This document shows positions 18,776 to 29,073 of a stretch of 64,000 bases of DNA, one piece after another. How positions within the stretch are numbered: the stretch's first letter is position 1; the number at the start of each line of letters is the position of its first letter. This DNA is from JAFGAS01 sp963809875. Its GTDB lineage: Bacteria > Desulfobacterota > Zymogenia > Zymogenales > Zymogenaceae. The translations under genes were made by a program, and so were the position numbers. The stretch is taken from NCBI GenBank assembly GCA_963809875.1, contig CAWELC010000005.1, positions 558,001-622,000 of the forward strand, given 5' to 3'. The notes under the pieces were generated by a model. That model did no database searches and was not told the origin of the DNA. It saw nothing but the letters and a program-made list of their open reading frames with translations.

Positions 18776-18847
18776 ATCATATGGCGAAAAACGGATCGCA
18801 AATCCGCCATGCGAAGAGGGGACTCGTCATGCCGAAGGAGCGTGTGA

Positions 18848-20065
18848 TTAACCGCCGCCGAGGGTATCGGCCATATTGAAGATCGGTAGATACAGGGCGA
18901 TAACCATCCCGCCGACGACCACGCCGAGGAAGACCATGAGGGCCGGCTCCAGCAGTGACGTCAGGGCTGAAACGGCGTCATCGACCTCCTGGTCATAGAA
19001 GTCCGCGATCTTGTTGAGCATTGCGTCCATGTTACCGGTGGCCTCCCCGACGGCTACCATCTGCACGACCATGGGAGGGAATACTTTGCTCTGAGACATT
19101 GGCTCAGCCAGCGTCTTTCCTTCGCTGATGCCGCTCCTGGTAAGCATGACATCCCGCTCCACGGTCTTATTGCCCGCGGTCTTTGCCGTAATCTCAAGGG
19201 CGTCGAGTATCGGCACGCCGCTGGAGATCATCGTTCCGAGGGTCCTGGTAAAACGGGCGACCGCGACCTTCTGGATCAACCCTCCGAAGATGGGGATTTT
19301 GAGGAGTAGATCGTCCACCAGGGCCCTGCCGAAGGGCGTCCGATAGAAATAGACGAATGCCACCACGAAGCCAATGACAAGCAGGATGATGTAGATGATG
19401 AAGTGCTTGACCATGTAGCTGACATCGACAAGGATCTGTGTGGGCAACGGTAAGGGTGTCCCGGAGCCGGAGAACATTTCCTGGAACATCGGGACGACGA
19501 AGACCAGCAGGATAGACGTGACCGCGATGGCGACCGCCACAATGGTAGACGGATACACCAGCGCACTCTTGACCTTGCTCTTGAGGGCCTCGGCCTTTTC
19601 GATATAGGCGGCAAGGCGGTTGAGGATCGTATCGAGGATACCGCCGACCTCGCCTGCCGCAACGAGGTTGACGTACAGAGAGTCGAATACCCTCGGGTGT
19701 TTGTTGAGGGCATCGGCAAAGGTCGAGCCTCCCTCCACGTCCTCCTTGATCCTGAGGATGATCTTCTTGAAGGAGTTCTTTTCCTGCTGGTTGCCGAGTA
19801 TGTCCAGACACTGGACGAGCGGGAGGCCTGCGTCGATCATGGTGGCAAACTGACGGGTAAAGACGACCAGATCCTTCTTGCTGGGCTGCGCCTCCAGTCC
19901 GGGGATCTGCATGTCCATGCTCAGGCCCTTCTTCTCCGAAACGGAGTCGAGGGTGATCTTCTGCTGGCGGAGGATGCCCACCGCCGCCGCCTGGTTGGCG
20001 GCCTCGAGCTCGCCGCTCTTGGCGGCGCCTGAGCCATCTCTTCCACTCCATTTAAATACCGCCAT
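18848..20065 (-). CDS. pilC: Type IV pilus inner-membrane platform protein PilC (T2SSF)
   Basis: The 405-residue protein has two repeated T2SSF domains (about 70-195 and 275-395), each rich in helices. The N-terminus MAVFKWSGRDGSGAAKSGELEA is standard. The first domain has FTRQFATMIDAGLPLVQCLDIL and the second has FTRTLGTMISSGVPILDALEI, matching the PilC/GspF repeat. Three transmembrane helices are seen. It forms the platform through which the PilB and PilT ATPases drive pilus assembly and retraction. RBS GAGG is eight bases upstream. It lies downstream of pilT and upstream of the pilS-like gene, probably in one operon. Confidence 0.95.
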   Translation of the reverse strand: MAVFKWSGRDGSGAAKSGELEAANQAAAVGILRQQKITLDSVSEKKGLSMDMQIPGLEAQPSKKDLVVFTRQFATMIDAGLPLVQCLDILGNQQEKNSFKKIILRIKEDVEGGSTFADALNKHPRVFDSLYVNLVAAGEVGGILDTILNRLAAYIEKAEALKSKVKSALVYPSTIVAVAIAVTSILLVFVVPMFQEMFSGSGTPLPLPTQILVDVSYMVKHFIIYIILLVIGFVVAFVYFYRTPFGRALVDDLLLKIPIFGGLIQKVAVARFTRTLGTMISSGVPILDALEITAKTAGNKTVERDVMLTRSGISEGKTLAEPMSQSKVFPPMVVQMVAVGEATGNMDAMLNKIADFYDQEVDDAVSALTSLLEPALMVFLGVVVGGMVIALYLPIFNMADTLGGG

Positions 20066-20302
20066 GATCCGTTCCTCTTAGGGTGGTTGTCATCACGCTT
20101 CCGATCGATTCGGCGCTCCGGGCGCCCGTTCCCTATTGGGCGTCCCGGCGTTCCCGCTTATTGTCCGCCTCATCACGCGTCCTGCGGTGGGACGCGCTGA
20201 GAACGGATCCGTTACCGGTCGAAGAAGCTCATCCAAAGCTCTTGTGTGTGCCTTCTATCTCTTTGATTATCCCGGTCGACTCTAGGCCTGCGATACTTCA
20301 TC

Positions 20303-21428
20303 CTAAAACTTCTGCGGCGCCGGGCGCATCTGCGCCTGGGGGCGCTCCTGGCCTCCTCCGGAACCGCCCCGCGAGAGTATCTGGCGGAGCTCTTCCTGAT
20401 CGGAGCTCCTGCCCATCGCCACGTCCAGTGTGACGATGCCCTTCGTATAAAGCGCGGCCAGGGACTGATTCATCGTCTGCATCCCGAACTTCGCCTGGCC
20501 CACCTGCATGATCGAGTATATCTGATGGATCTTGTCCTCGCGGACCAGGTTCCTGATGGCCGCGTTGGGGATCATGATCTCCAGGGAGAGGATCCGTCCC
20601 TTGCCGCCGGCCCTCGGCAGGAGCTGCTGGCAGAGGACCCCTTCGAGAACGAACGATATCTGCGCCCGAATCTGGGACTGCTGATACGGGGGAAAGACGT
20701 CGATGATCCGGTTTATGGTCTGTACGGCGGAGTTGGTGTGCAGCGTGGCGAAGACAAGGTGGCCGGTCTCGGCGGTGGTCAGAGCCGCCTCGATCGTTTC
20801 CAGGTCCCGCATCTCGCCGATCAGGACGACGTCGGGGTCCTGCCTCAGGATATACTTCGAGCGATATCTTGAAGCTCTCGGTATCGGCCCCTACCTCCCG
20901 CTGATTGACGACGCAGTTCTTATGCGGGTGGAGGTACTCGATGGGGTCTTCGATCGTCACGATGTGCTCGTGTCGCTCCTCATTGACTTTGTTGATCATG
21001 GAAGCCAGCGTCGTCGATTTCCCCGAGCCGGTGGGCCCGGTAACGAGGATCAGACCCCGGGGCCGCTTGGTCAGCTCCTCCACGACGGGGGGAAGCCCCA
21101 GTTCCTGAAAGGTCATGAACTTATAGGGGATGATCCGGAACGCCGCGGCCATAGCGCCGCGCTGCATGAACATGTTGGCGCGAAAGCGGGAAAGGCCCTT
21201 GACGCCGAACGAGAGATCAAGCTCATTGTTGTCTTCGAATTTATGTTTCTGGGCGTCGGTAAGGATGCTGTAACAGAGGTTCTTGGTATCGGCTCCGGTA
21301 AGGGGGTCCATGGCCAGGGGCACCAGCCGGCCGTCCACACGAATCTGCGGCGGGGTGCCGGTGGTTACGTGGAGATCGGTGGCACCCTTTTCGACCATAA
21401 CCTTTAGCAACTGATGAAGACTGATCAT
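20303..21428 (-). CDS. pilT: Twitching motility retraction ATPase PilT, frameshifted
   Basis: PilT is the hexameric ATPase that depolymerises type IV pili. The N-terminal half shows DLHVTTGTPPQIRVDG, the Walker A GPTGSGKST and the EDPIEYLH Asp box. The C-terminal half has IGEMRDLETIEAALTTAETGHLVFATLHT and the AIRNLVREDK motif. An extra base at about 20858 splits the two halves between SFKISL and KYILRQDPDVVLIGEMRD. Removing it gives 374 aa, a normal PilT. No slippery heptamer is apparent at the break. It sits between pilB and pilC. Confidence 0.93.
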
Positions 21429-21468
21429 TCCCTACTACCCCCTCGTGTCTGAGATGAATTATCCTTGT

Positions 21469-23273
21469 CTAGTCGGCGGCCGAACATCGGACTACTTCCT
21501 CCAGAGTGGTGATGCCTTCTTTCAGCTTTGTGATCCCCGCCTGCCTCAGGGACTTCATGCCGTGACGCATCGCCTCACGTTTCAGCTCCGCGGTCGACGC
21601 CCCGTTAAGAACCAGCTCCCTCAACTCATCGTTCATCTTCATGACCTCATAGAGGGCAACCCGGCCTTTATATCCGGTGCTCGCGCAGTTGGAGCACCCC
21701 TTGCCCTTATAGACCTTGAATTCCCCCGCCTCATCCGGGGGAACCCCGATGTCGATGAGGGCCTGAGCCGAGACCTCGATCTGCTCCTTGCAGTCCGAGC
21801 AGATCTTTCGGGCGAGTCTCTGGGCGACGATAGCATTGAGGGAGGAGGCGACGAGAAACGGCTCGATTCCCATGTTCAGCAGCCGGTTGATGGTGGATGG
21901 GGCGTCATTGGTGTGCAGCGTCGAAAGGACAAGGTGCCCGGTCAGGGCGGCCTTGATGGCGATCTCCGCGGTCTCGAAGTCGCGGATCTCCCCCACCATG
22001 ATGATGTCCGGGTCCTGCCGGAGGAAGGAGCGCAGGGAGGCGGCAAAGTTGAGGCCGATCTCCTCGTGCATCTGGACCTGGTTGATGCCCATGAGGTTGA
22101 ACTCCACCGGGTCCTCGGCCGTCATGATGTTTTCCGACTCCTTGTTCAGCTCGGCGAGGGCCGAATAGAGGGTGGTGGTCTTGCCGGAGCCGGTCGGGCC
22201 GGTGACCAGCACCATCCCGTAGGGCTGATGGATGGAATCTTTGAAGTGCTACGAGGGCGTTTTCCTCGAAGCCGAGCTTGGTCATGTCCAGCTGGAGATT
22301 GGACTTGTCCAGGAGCCGCAGGACGATCTTTTCGCCGAAGAGGGTCGGCAGGACCGAGACGCGGAAATCCATCTCGCGTCCCTTGCCGAGCTTCAGCTTG
22401 ATACGGCCGTCCTGGGGCAGACGCCGCTCGGCGATGTCCAGCTTGGACATGATCTTCACGCGGGAAGTGATGGCGTTCTTGATCTTGAGGGGAAGGCCCA
22501 TGGCCTTGCGCAGCACGCCGTCCATCCGGTATCTGACTCGGAAACGTCTTCTCGTACGGCTCGATATGGATGTCGCTGACCCGCAGCTTGATCCCCTTGA
22601 TGAGGATGCCGTTGACCAGCTTGACGATAGGTGCTTCCACATTTTCGGACAGCATATCCCCGTCGTCCCTGGTATCGACGACCTCGACCGTGTCAACCGC
22701 GCCGTGGACCAGGGAGTCAAAGTCGTCCACCTCGACGATGCCGTCATCGCTTTCCATATCGGAAAAGGGGCTCATGGCCGCGTCGCTGTCCGAGAGGTCG
22801 TAGTCCTTGGCATCGAGGTCGGCCGACGTAGTGGACTCCGCGACTCCTCTGGCGCCGTAGTACTTCTTGACCGCTTCGATGATGTCCACTTCGGCGGCCA
22901 CTACCGCGTCCACCTTAAAACCGGTCATGAAACGAATGTCTTCGATTACCTGCATGTTGGAGGGATCGGCCATCGCCACGATGAGGCTTGCGCCGGTCCG
23001 GGAAATCGGGATCACGAGGTGCTTCTTCGCTATATCGGAGCTTACGTATTTGAGGACGGCCTTATCAATCTCGTATTCGTTGAGGTTGATCGAAGGGACG
23101 CTGTATTGCTGGCTTAGGAAATCAGTGAGGGCGGTCTCGGAGAGGAATCCCAGCCGGGTGAGCTGCTGCCCGAGTCTTCCCCCCGATGACTTCTGCTGCT
23201 CAACGGCCTTTTGAAGTTGGTCCGTCGTGATGACGTTATTCCTTACAAGAAGCTGCCCCAACCTCTCGTGCAT
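21469..23273 (-). CDS. pilB: Type IV pilus assembly ATPase PilB (GspE/PulE type), two frameshifts
   Basis: The repaired protein is 600 aa. An N-terminal MshEN domain (MHERLGQLLVRNNVITTDQLQ, RLGQQLTRLGFLSE) is followed by the N2 region with DIHIEPYEKTFRVRYRMDG. The ATPase core has Walker A GPTGSGKTTT, an EDPVEF Asp box and LSTLHTNDAPSTINR. A tetracysteine zinc site follows (C-S-D-C...C-S-N-C). Single extra bases at about 22541 (after KTF) and 22243 (after LVAL) break the frame twice. PilB powers pilus extension. The MshEN domain suggests possible c-di-GMP binding. It is the first pilus gene in the block and has a good promoter upstream. Confidence 0.93.
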
Positions 23274-23335
23274 TAATTAATACCCCCGATTGTAGAATCC
23301 GGTGCGATCAGGTCTGAAAATTGCATATCCACCGT

Positions 23336-23365
23336 ATAATATACTATAAATACCATTTTTGTCAA
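23336..23365 (-). promoter_or_regulatory. Sigma-70-type promoter before pilB
   Basis: On the minus strand TTGACA (23360-23365) and TATTAT (23336-23341) are 18 bases apart, about 60 bases before the pilB start. The surrounding DNA is AT-rich. Confidence 0.65.
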
Positions 23366-23542
23366 GCTCTATGTTAACCGAAAGGGATTTCGCGCGCCGC
23401 ACCTTCCTTCTAATCGAGGGACAATCGGCATTCCGATGATGACGGACGGGGGCCGGGGGTCTCTCCCCAGGGGAGGCGTCCGGCACTTCGTGACCGCCGT
23501 CCCGGCGACCGCTTTCCTGCGCGGCGGAGCCGGTCCTGTCGG

Positions 23543-24397
23543 CTACAGCCCCAGGGCAGAGCCCATGACCTTGAGCGGCGGATCCTGCTTTGTCCAGAGG
23601 GCAAATGAGCGGGCGCCCTGGTAGAGGAGCATCTGCAGGCCGTCGGAGTAGCGGAGTGCGCTCCGGGCCGGAAACGGGCTCTTGCCCGCGGGCGTCCTGC
23701 CGTAGTTCATGTCAAAGACAAGGGCCGCCCGTCCGACCCGGGACAGGTCGATGTCGAGGAACGTCTCGGACGTGATGGGCAGCGCCGTGGCGTTGAGCAC
23801 GATGTCGGCCGCGGTGATCACATCGGCAATCTCTGAGCCCGCAAGAGGGACGGTGCTGAGGATGCCGGCTCCGCCGAACTCCCGGGCCAGCGCTTCGGCC
23901 CTCTGCCCGGATCGATTGGCGATAACGATGCGCCCGGGCTTTCTCTCGATAAGCGCGGGAAGCACCCCCCGCGCGGCGCCGCCCGCCCCGAGCATGAGAA
24001 GGGTCTTGCCGCGAATTTCGGCGCCGAGGCCGCGCTCCAGCGCACCGACGAGTCCCGTCCCGTCGGTGCTGTGGCCGATGAGCCTTTTCCCGTCGAATAC
24101 GACGGTATTGACCGAACCGGTCCGTTCGGCCGACTCCGCCAATCCGTCGAGAAACGGGATGATGGTCTGTTTATGGGGTGCGGTGACGTTGGCCCCGCCG
24201 GCCCCGACTTCCCTCAACGCCGCGACGACCGTCTTGAGCGCTTGTTCGCCTACCCGCAGCGCGAGATAGACCGCGTCGATTCGGGAGGCGGCAAAGGCGG
24301 CGTTCATCATAGCCGGAGACTTCGAGTGGGAGACCGGGTCTCCCAGGAGGCAGAAGAGGCGGGTATGTGCCGAGATACTGATCGGTTCGGACATCAC
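23543..24397 (-). CDS. aroE: Shikimate dehydrogenase (NADP+)
   Basis: AroE reduces 3-dehydroshikimate to shikimate in aromatic amino acid synthesis. The substrate-binding motif LLGDPVSHSKSPAMMNAAF (residues 17-35) is complete, as is the catalytic Lys/Asp pair in NVTAPHK and STDGTGLVGAL. The NADP-binding loop is LGAGGAARGV, and FDMNYGRTP and GLQMLLYQGARSFALWT are at the C-terminus. Length 283-284 aa is normal. The start overlaps the end of the TPR gene by four bases (ATGA), so the two are probably translationally coupled. A similar aroE-pilus neighbourhood occurs in Geobacter-type genomes. Confidence 0.95.
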   Translation of the reverse strand: MMSEPISISAHTRLFCLLGDPVSHSKSPAMMNAAFAASRIDAVYLALRVGEQALKTVVAALREVGAGGANVTAPHKQTIIPFLDGLAESAERTGSVNTVVFDGKRLIGHSTDGTGLVGALERGLGAEIRGKTLLMLGAGGAARGVLPALIERKPGRIVIANRSGQRAEALAREFGGAGILSTVPLAGSEIADVITAADIVLNATALPITSETFLDIDLSRVGRAALVFDMNYGRTPAGKSPFPARSALRYSDGLQMLLYQGARSFALWTKQDPPLKVMGSALGL

Positions 24398-25197
24398 TTG
24401 TTGGCGTTAATGTAACCCCTGATAGTCTCGGCTCTCGGGTCGGTGGGGTAGAGCACGAGATAGCGCTCAAAAAGGGGCACGGCCTCGACGGGGTTGCCCT
24501 CGTTACGGTAGATGACGCCGAGGTTGAAATAGGCATCGGCGATCGTGGGATCGAGCGATATCGCCCGCCGATAGTCCGGCTTGGCGTAGGTGAACTCGAG
24601 GAGCTGGTCGTAACAGAAGGCGCGGTAGAAGTAGAGCTCGGCCGTTTCCATGCCGGTGTCGCGGGTGACATCGGTGATGTAGATAATGGCGTCGTCGAAG
24701 CGCTGTGCGGCGATCAACGCCTTTATCTTATCGATTACCTCTCCATAGGCGGGCGGGTTCTTGATCGACCATCCCGAGGGGGATTGCGCCCCCGAGAGGG
24801 CATAGCTCCTCTTGTCGTCGTTGAGCGCCCAGTACTCGTTCGTCCCGTCCTTCTTCTTAACGATGACGCCGTAAATGAGGCTGTTGTAGGTCAGGGTCTC
24901 GATGATATCGTCTCCCCGGACGAAATGCTCGACCCATGTCTCCGGACCGACGACGCCCGGTAGCACGTCGCGCCTGGTCTTTCCGCCGGAGTCGGCAAAG
25001 GCGGGATCGGGCTTGGCGTCGCGCAGCAGATCTGAATAGTAGATCATGACCGGCACCTCTGCGCGGGCGGGGGAGGGCAGGAGGATAAGCGCGCAGGTCG
25101 CCACTATGAGGCAGCCGGTCAAGATGAACCCCGCGATCAAAAGTGATAAACGCGCGGTTCGCGATATATCGAAGGATGATGTCATGGTGTTCCTCAT
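24394..25197 (-). CDS. Secreted or membrane-anchored tetratricopeptide repeat protein
   Basis: The 267-residue protein has an N-terminal transmembrane or signal segment (residues 17-45, ending in ARAE). A unique domain follows (about 46-150) with the WVEHFVRGDDIIETLTYNSLIYGVIVKKKDG block. Two or three TPR units form the C-terminal 110 residues: AELYFYRAFCYDQLLEFTYAKPDYRRAISLDP and AYFNLGVIYRNEGNPVEAVPLFERYLVLYP. TPRs mediate protein contacts. It lies directly before aroE with a four-base overlap and is upstream of the pilus block. A role in pilus assembly is possible but not shown. Confidence 0.82.
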   Translation of the reverse strand: MRNTMTSSFDISRTARLSLLIAGFILTGCLIVATCALILLPSPARAEVPVMIYYSDLLRDAKPDPAFADSGGKTRRDVLPGVVGPETWVEHFVRGDDIIETLTYNSLIYGVIVKKKDGTNEYWALNDDKRSYALSGAQSPSGWSIKNPPAYGEVIDKIKALIAAQRFDDAIIYITDVTRDTGMETAELYFYRAFCYDQLLEFTYAKPDYRRAISLDPTIADAYFNLGVIYRNEGNPVEAVPLFERYLVLYPTDPRAETIRGYINANK

Positions 25198-25409
25198 ATC
25201 GGGCTTATAGTTACAGAAATACGATGTGCCTCAGGATAGTACAGAAGGGAGAAGGTGTCAAGGAAAGAGATGGCGTCGCGGTGAAGGGACGCGGCGAGTC
25301 CTCCTTGGTTTTTGCGTCGATCTTGACAACGCCGGTTTCGGCGTCTTCAAAGTCAGGTTATTCCGCTATAGCGGCATTGCGCGAAGATTTGCGACACGCA
25401 CGGTTAAAA

Positions 25410-26123
25410 TCATACCTTACCGCCAGTACCTCTCCCCCCCGCCGATATCACCTCCGTCGATCGGTCTTTTGTCAGGATCCGTGCGAGAAACCCTCCCACG
25501 ATCCCCACGATAAACCCGCCCACGTGGGCCCAGAAGGCCACTCCTCCGCCCTCGGCGGCCCCGATGGAGGCCACCCCCGAGAAGAGCTGCATCACGAACC
25601 AGATACCCAGAAAGACAATCGCGGGGATATCCATGATCCTGATGAAGTAGACGAGGAACACCACAGACCTGACCCGCGCCTTGGGGTAAAGCACGAAGTA
25701 GGCCCCCATGACACCGGCAATCGCGCCGGATGCCCCCAACGTCGGGACTATCGAGTGCGGATCGGTTGCCAGATGCAGGAGCCCCGCCCCGACCCCCGAA
25801 AGGAGGTAGAAGAAAAGGTACACGATGTGCCCCATCCGGTCCTCGACGTTGTCGCCGAAGATATAGAGGAAGAGCATATTCCCGCCGATGTGAAGCCACC
25901 CGGCGTGGAGAAACATCGAGGTGATGAACGGGAGGTACACGTACCGGGGCCCGTAGGCGGCGGTCGTCACGTAGCTCGGCACCATTCCGAATTGATAGAT
26001 GAAGGCGTCCAGCTTCGTTCCCAGGGAAAGCTCGAAGATAAAGACGATCACGTTGATCCCGATGAGCCCCCAGGTGACAAACGGGACCCGGCGGGACGGT
26101 ATATTGTCCTTGAACGGCAGCAT
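25410..26123 (-). CDS. Rhomboid family intramembrane serine protease
   Basis: The 237-residue protein has six to seven transmembrane helices with the rhomboid signatures. HAGWLHIGGNMLFLYIFGDNVED is in helix 2, the catalytic Ser lies in LGASGAIAGVMGAY and the catalytic His in FWAHVGGFIVG. It cleaves transmembrane helices within the inner membrane; its substrate is unknown. ATG 26123 is preceded by GGAGG, so the longer frame upstream is not used. The gene diverges from the YdjM-like gene on the plus strand. Confidence 0.93.
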   Translation of the reverse strand: MLPFKDNIPSRRVPFVTWGLIGINVIVFIFELSLGTKLDAFIYQFGMVPSYVTTAAYGPRYVYLPFITSMFLHAGWLHIGGNMLFLYIFGDNVEDRMGHIVYLFFYLLSGVGAGLLHLATDPHSIVPTLGASGAIAGVMGAYFVLYPKARVRSVVFLVYFIRIMDIPAIVFLGIWFVMQLFSGVASIGAAEGGGVAFWAHVGGFIVGIVGGFLARILTKDRSTEVISAGGRGTGGKV

Positions 26124-26323
26124 GTTCTTTTCCTCCGTAAAATAGAATATCAGAACAGGCCGTGTTGTAAAGTCAAAAATGGACGGTGGCAACCGTACCG
26201 TTTTCGGACGGCCGGAGGGAGATCGAGGAACTCGGAAAGAATTAATGGATTGCGCATTACCCGCGTGGTATGATCCGATTCGGACGGCTCACCGTCTCCC
26301 GGCATCGTATCGAGGTCTAGCGC

Positions 26324-26911
26324 ATGAACCCCGTAACTCACTTCTTCACAGGCTGGCTTGTCGCAAATGGTGCTGATCTCACGTGCCGGGATCGGGCGAT
26401 CGTCACGGCCGCGGCACTCCTGCCCGATCTCGACGGTCTGGGACTTCTGGCGGATCTCGTTTCGGGAGACACCGCGGCGGGCTACTATTGGTACACCCGC
26501 TTTCATCACGTCCTTGGTCACAATATCCTTTTCGGCGTCCTGCTGGCCGCTGCCGCGTGGGCCGCGGGCAAAAGGAGATGGACGACGGCCCTGCTTGCGC
26601 TCATCGGGTTTCACCTCCATCTCCTGGGCGACCTTGTCGGCGCAAAGGGTCCCGGCGACTCATTCTGGACGATCCCCTATCTATGGCCCTTCTCGCCCCG
26701 GGAATGGCTCTGGGGCGGACAATGGGCGCTCAATGCGTGGCCAAACGTCCTGATCACCGCGGTGGCGATGGCACTGACGTTCTATCTCGCGTGGCGGCGG
26801 GGATTTTCGCCGGTCGGTCTCTTTTCCGAGCGGGCCGACCGGGGGTTTGTGGCGGCGCTGCGAAGACGGTTCGGAAAGCCGGGAGACCCACGAAAGGAGC
26901 CGGCCCGATAA
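26324..26911 (+). CDS. YdjM/DUF457-like membrane-bound metal-dependent hydrolase
   Basis: The 195-residue protein has several transmembrane helices carrying the conserved His/Asp pattern of the YdjM family: MNPVTHFFTGW at the start, LLPDLDGLG, FHHVLGHN and FHLHLLGDLVG. These residues are expected to bind metal at the membrane face. A homologue in E. coli is SOS-induced and its substrate is unknown. The C-terminal 40 residues are basic and probably cytoplasmic. A GC-rich hairpin follows 130 bases downstream. Confidence 0.87.
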   Translation: MNPVTHFFTGWLVANGADLTCRDRAIVTAAALLPDLDGLGLLADLVSGDTAAGYYWYTRFHHVLGHNILFGVLLAAAAWAAGKRRWTTALLALIGFHLHLLGDLVGAKGPGDSFWTIPYLWPFSPREWLWGGQWALNAWPNVLITAVAMALTFYLAWRRGFSPVGLFSERADRGFVAALRRRFGKPGDPRKEPAR

Positions 26912-27041
26912 CTCCCGTCCGAGAATCCCTGCTGCTTCCACGATCGGTATCCAGATGTGTCGCGAGCTCGATGGTTCGGTTCGGACGAAGCCGAGCCGCA
27001 TGGGGTGGGCTTACGGTGCAGAGACGTCGTTGCTCCAACGA

Positions 27042-27075
27042 AACGGAGGGACGCCGTTTTCGACGTCCCTCCGTT
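27042..27075. terminator. Convergent-gene hairpin, probable bidirectional terminator
   Basis: A perfect 12-bp stem, AACGGAGGGACG (27042-27053) with its complement (27064-27075), and a 10-base loop lie between two convergent genes. There is no long T tract on either side. Confidence 0.5.
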
Positions 27076-27108
27076 GTCCTTCTGTCCGTCAAAGGTCAAT
27101 GCAGCACG

Positions 27109-28695
27109 TTACTTACCGTCGATGATCCGCAGCGCCTCGTCCCGGTAAGCGTCCATGATGTAGGGGATGCCCGTAACCCGGGTGCACTCCTCGGTTAACG
27201 AGGCCAGGTCGCGCCGCACAATGTGAGGCACAGCCCATTTGCGGGCACCGGCCATGAGCTGCTGGAGTCCGATCCTGATCTTCTCGGTCGCGCTGTAGAT
27301 GCCGACGGCCCCCAGTGGTATCTTTTCCATCTCCTTGCCATAGATCGATTTGAGCTCCTCGTAACAGACGAAGATCTCCTCCTTGCTCTGGCCGAATCGC
27401 GAGACGGTTTTGGGGAGCCCCCCATCTTCTCCATCAAGCCACCTGCCGATGTTCTTGCCCACCATGCCGGGGATCATGAGCGCACGGCCCATGCAGACCG
27501 CCTTGACGTAGGGCGCGCCCATCGCCAGGCACTTGAAGACGTGGTCCTCGGCGGAAAGGCCGCCCGCAAAGGCCAGGTCCGGCACGAATTTCTTCTGCTT
27601 GGCCAGTCGATCGGCAAGCTCCGTCGCCATGGCGTGGAGATAAATGGCAGGGACGCCCCACTCGTTCATCATCCTCCAGGGGCTCATGCCCGTGCCCCCC
27701 GGGGCGCCGTCAATCGTCAGCATATCGATTTTGGCATCGGAACTCCACTTGATGGCCATGGCCAGCTCACGCATCGGATAGGCGCCGGTCTTGAGCGTGA
27801 CGCGCTTGGCCCCGAGCCCGCGGAGGCGCTGAACTTCCTTCATGAAGGAGTCCTGGTCGATGAAGCCCATGCGGGAGTGGCGCTCGAACTGCTTAATAGC
27901 CCCGTCCTTGAATGCGGCCCGAATAGCGGGGTCCTCCGGGTCCGGAGTCACGATGTAGCCGCGTTTCTTGAGCTCGACGGCGCGCTCCAGCGAATCGACC
28001 TTGATCTCTCCTCCGATGCACTTGGCGCCCTGCCCCCATTTGAGCTCGATGGTCTCGACCCCGAGCTTCTCAACGACGTATTCGGCCACGCCGAAGCGGG
28101 TGTCTTCAACGTTCATCTGGACGAGGATATCGCCGAAGCCGGAGTGGTACTTCCGGTATTCATCTACGCGCGAGCGCATGTTGGGCGATTCCACGACCTT
28201 GCCCTTTGCGTCGAGCTGGAGCTGAGGATCGATGCCGCAGACGTTTTCACCGCAGACGAGGCTTATTCCGGAGATGGCAGCGCCGACGGCAAAATGGTCC
28301 CAGTTTTTCCGGGCGATCTCGGTAGAGCCGAGAGCGCCGGTGAAGATCGGGACTTTCATCTTGACTTTGTTTGTGGTACCGAACTCCGTCTCCGTGCTTA
28401 CGGCAGGAAAGGTCGCCACGTTAGGATCGGCGGCGATCCCCTCTGCGCCGAAGGCGTAGCCCATAATGTTGAGGTGGGAGTAGTCGACGGGGTAGTCCTT
28501 ATCGGCTCCCGCGGTGATCTCGCCGAAGGGCATCGGATAGAGAAGCTCGCGTCCGCGAAAGGTGGAAGTGAACATATCGCAGCTTCCCCGGCATCCGTCC
28601 AGGCAACGGCTACAAATGCCTGATTGAGGGGCGACATCCCGGGAGCGGTTGGCCGTCAAGACGGCTTCGTTGGCGTTCGGTCGCTGCAGGTTCAT
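27109..28695 (-). CDS. FMN-binding glutamate synthase-like protein
   Basis: The 528-residue protein is the FMN/ammonia-transfer (GltB central) domain as a separate protein. A cysteine cluster, C-S-R-C-L-D-G-C-R-G-S-C (28-39), is at the N-terminus. The barrel shows GAKCIGGEIKV and the catalytic-domain signature TIDGAPGGTGMSPWRMMNEWG, with AGGLSAEDHVFKCLAMGA as the phosphate-binding part. It lacks a glutaminase domain, so it would need a partner or may serve another FMN amidotransferase-type reaction. It diverges from an NrpR-type nitrogen regulator and has a TTGACA-N17-AATAGT promoter with an operator-like dyad at the start site, which supports a nitrogen-assimilation role. Confidence 0.9.
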   Translation of the reverse strand: MNLQRPNANEAVLTANRSRDVAPQSGICSRCLDGCRGSCDMFTSTFRGRELLYPMPFGEITAGADKDYPVDYSHLNIMGYAFGAEGIAADPNVATFPAVSTETEFGTTNKVKMKVPIFTGALGSTEIARKNWDHFAVGAAISGISLVCGENVCGIDPQLQLDAKGKVVESPNMRSRVDEYRKYHSGFGDILVQMNVEDTRFGVAEYVVEKLGVETIELKWGQGAKCIGGEIKVDSLERAVELKKRGYIVTPDPEDPAIRAAFKDGAIKQFERHSRMGFIDQDSFMKEVQRLRGLGAKRVTLKTGAYPMRELAMAIKWSSDAKIDMLTIDGAPGGTGMSPWRMMNEWGVPAIYLHAMATELADRLAKQKKFVPDLAFAGGLSAEDHVFKCLAMGAPYVKAVCMGRALMIPGMVGKNIGRWLDGEDGGLPKTVSRFGQSKEEIFVCYEELKSIYGKEMEKIPLGAVGIYSATEKIRIGLQQLMAGARKWAVPHIVRRDLASLTEECTRVTGIPYIMDAYRDEALRIIDGK

Positions 28696-28821
28696 GGGAT
28701 AATTCCTCCATGTATGTGGTTATCGGTGGTCAATTGCCGATTCACGAACGTCGTCAGCGGAAGTGCAGAGAGCGGTTTTCGGGGCCTTCCGAAATGTGCA
28801 AGGGGGGCCGCACTAGACATC

Positions 28822-28864
28822 GGCAATGCGTTGCCACTATTCCACGTTGAGATGCTTCTGTCAA
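28822..28864 (-). promoter_or_regulatory. Promoter of the glutamate synthase-like gene with overlapping dyad
   Basis: On the minus strand TTGACA (28859-28864) and AATAGT (28836-28841) are 17 bases apart. Directly after the -10 lies GGCAACGCATTGCC (28822-28835), a perfect 5-4-5 dyad that would cover the start of transcription. A repressor bound here would block initiation. Confidence 0.65.
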
Positions 28865-29073
28865 CAAGAAAGATATTAAAATCACTGAATATTTCTTCAC
28901 TGCCGTTCGAGAGATGAGTCGTTATTATCCGGCAATATTACCGTTTAGTCGTGTCGAATCGGCATTCATTGCAGCTTTCTTGCCGCAGAAGCATATCACG
29001 AACTCCCTCCGGCCCTCGAAAATACCGGATTTTCGGAGATATATGCCTTGAACTCGGTTGTTCTGCAGAATGA

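Noticed and set aside
20850..22545. Programmed frameshifting in pilT and pilB
   Set aside because: No slippery heptamer or following pseudoknot is evident, and the needed shifts are the same type as in five unrelated genes, so errors explain them better.
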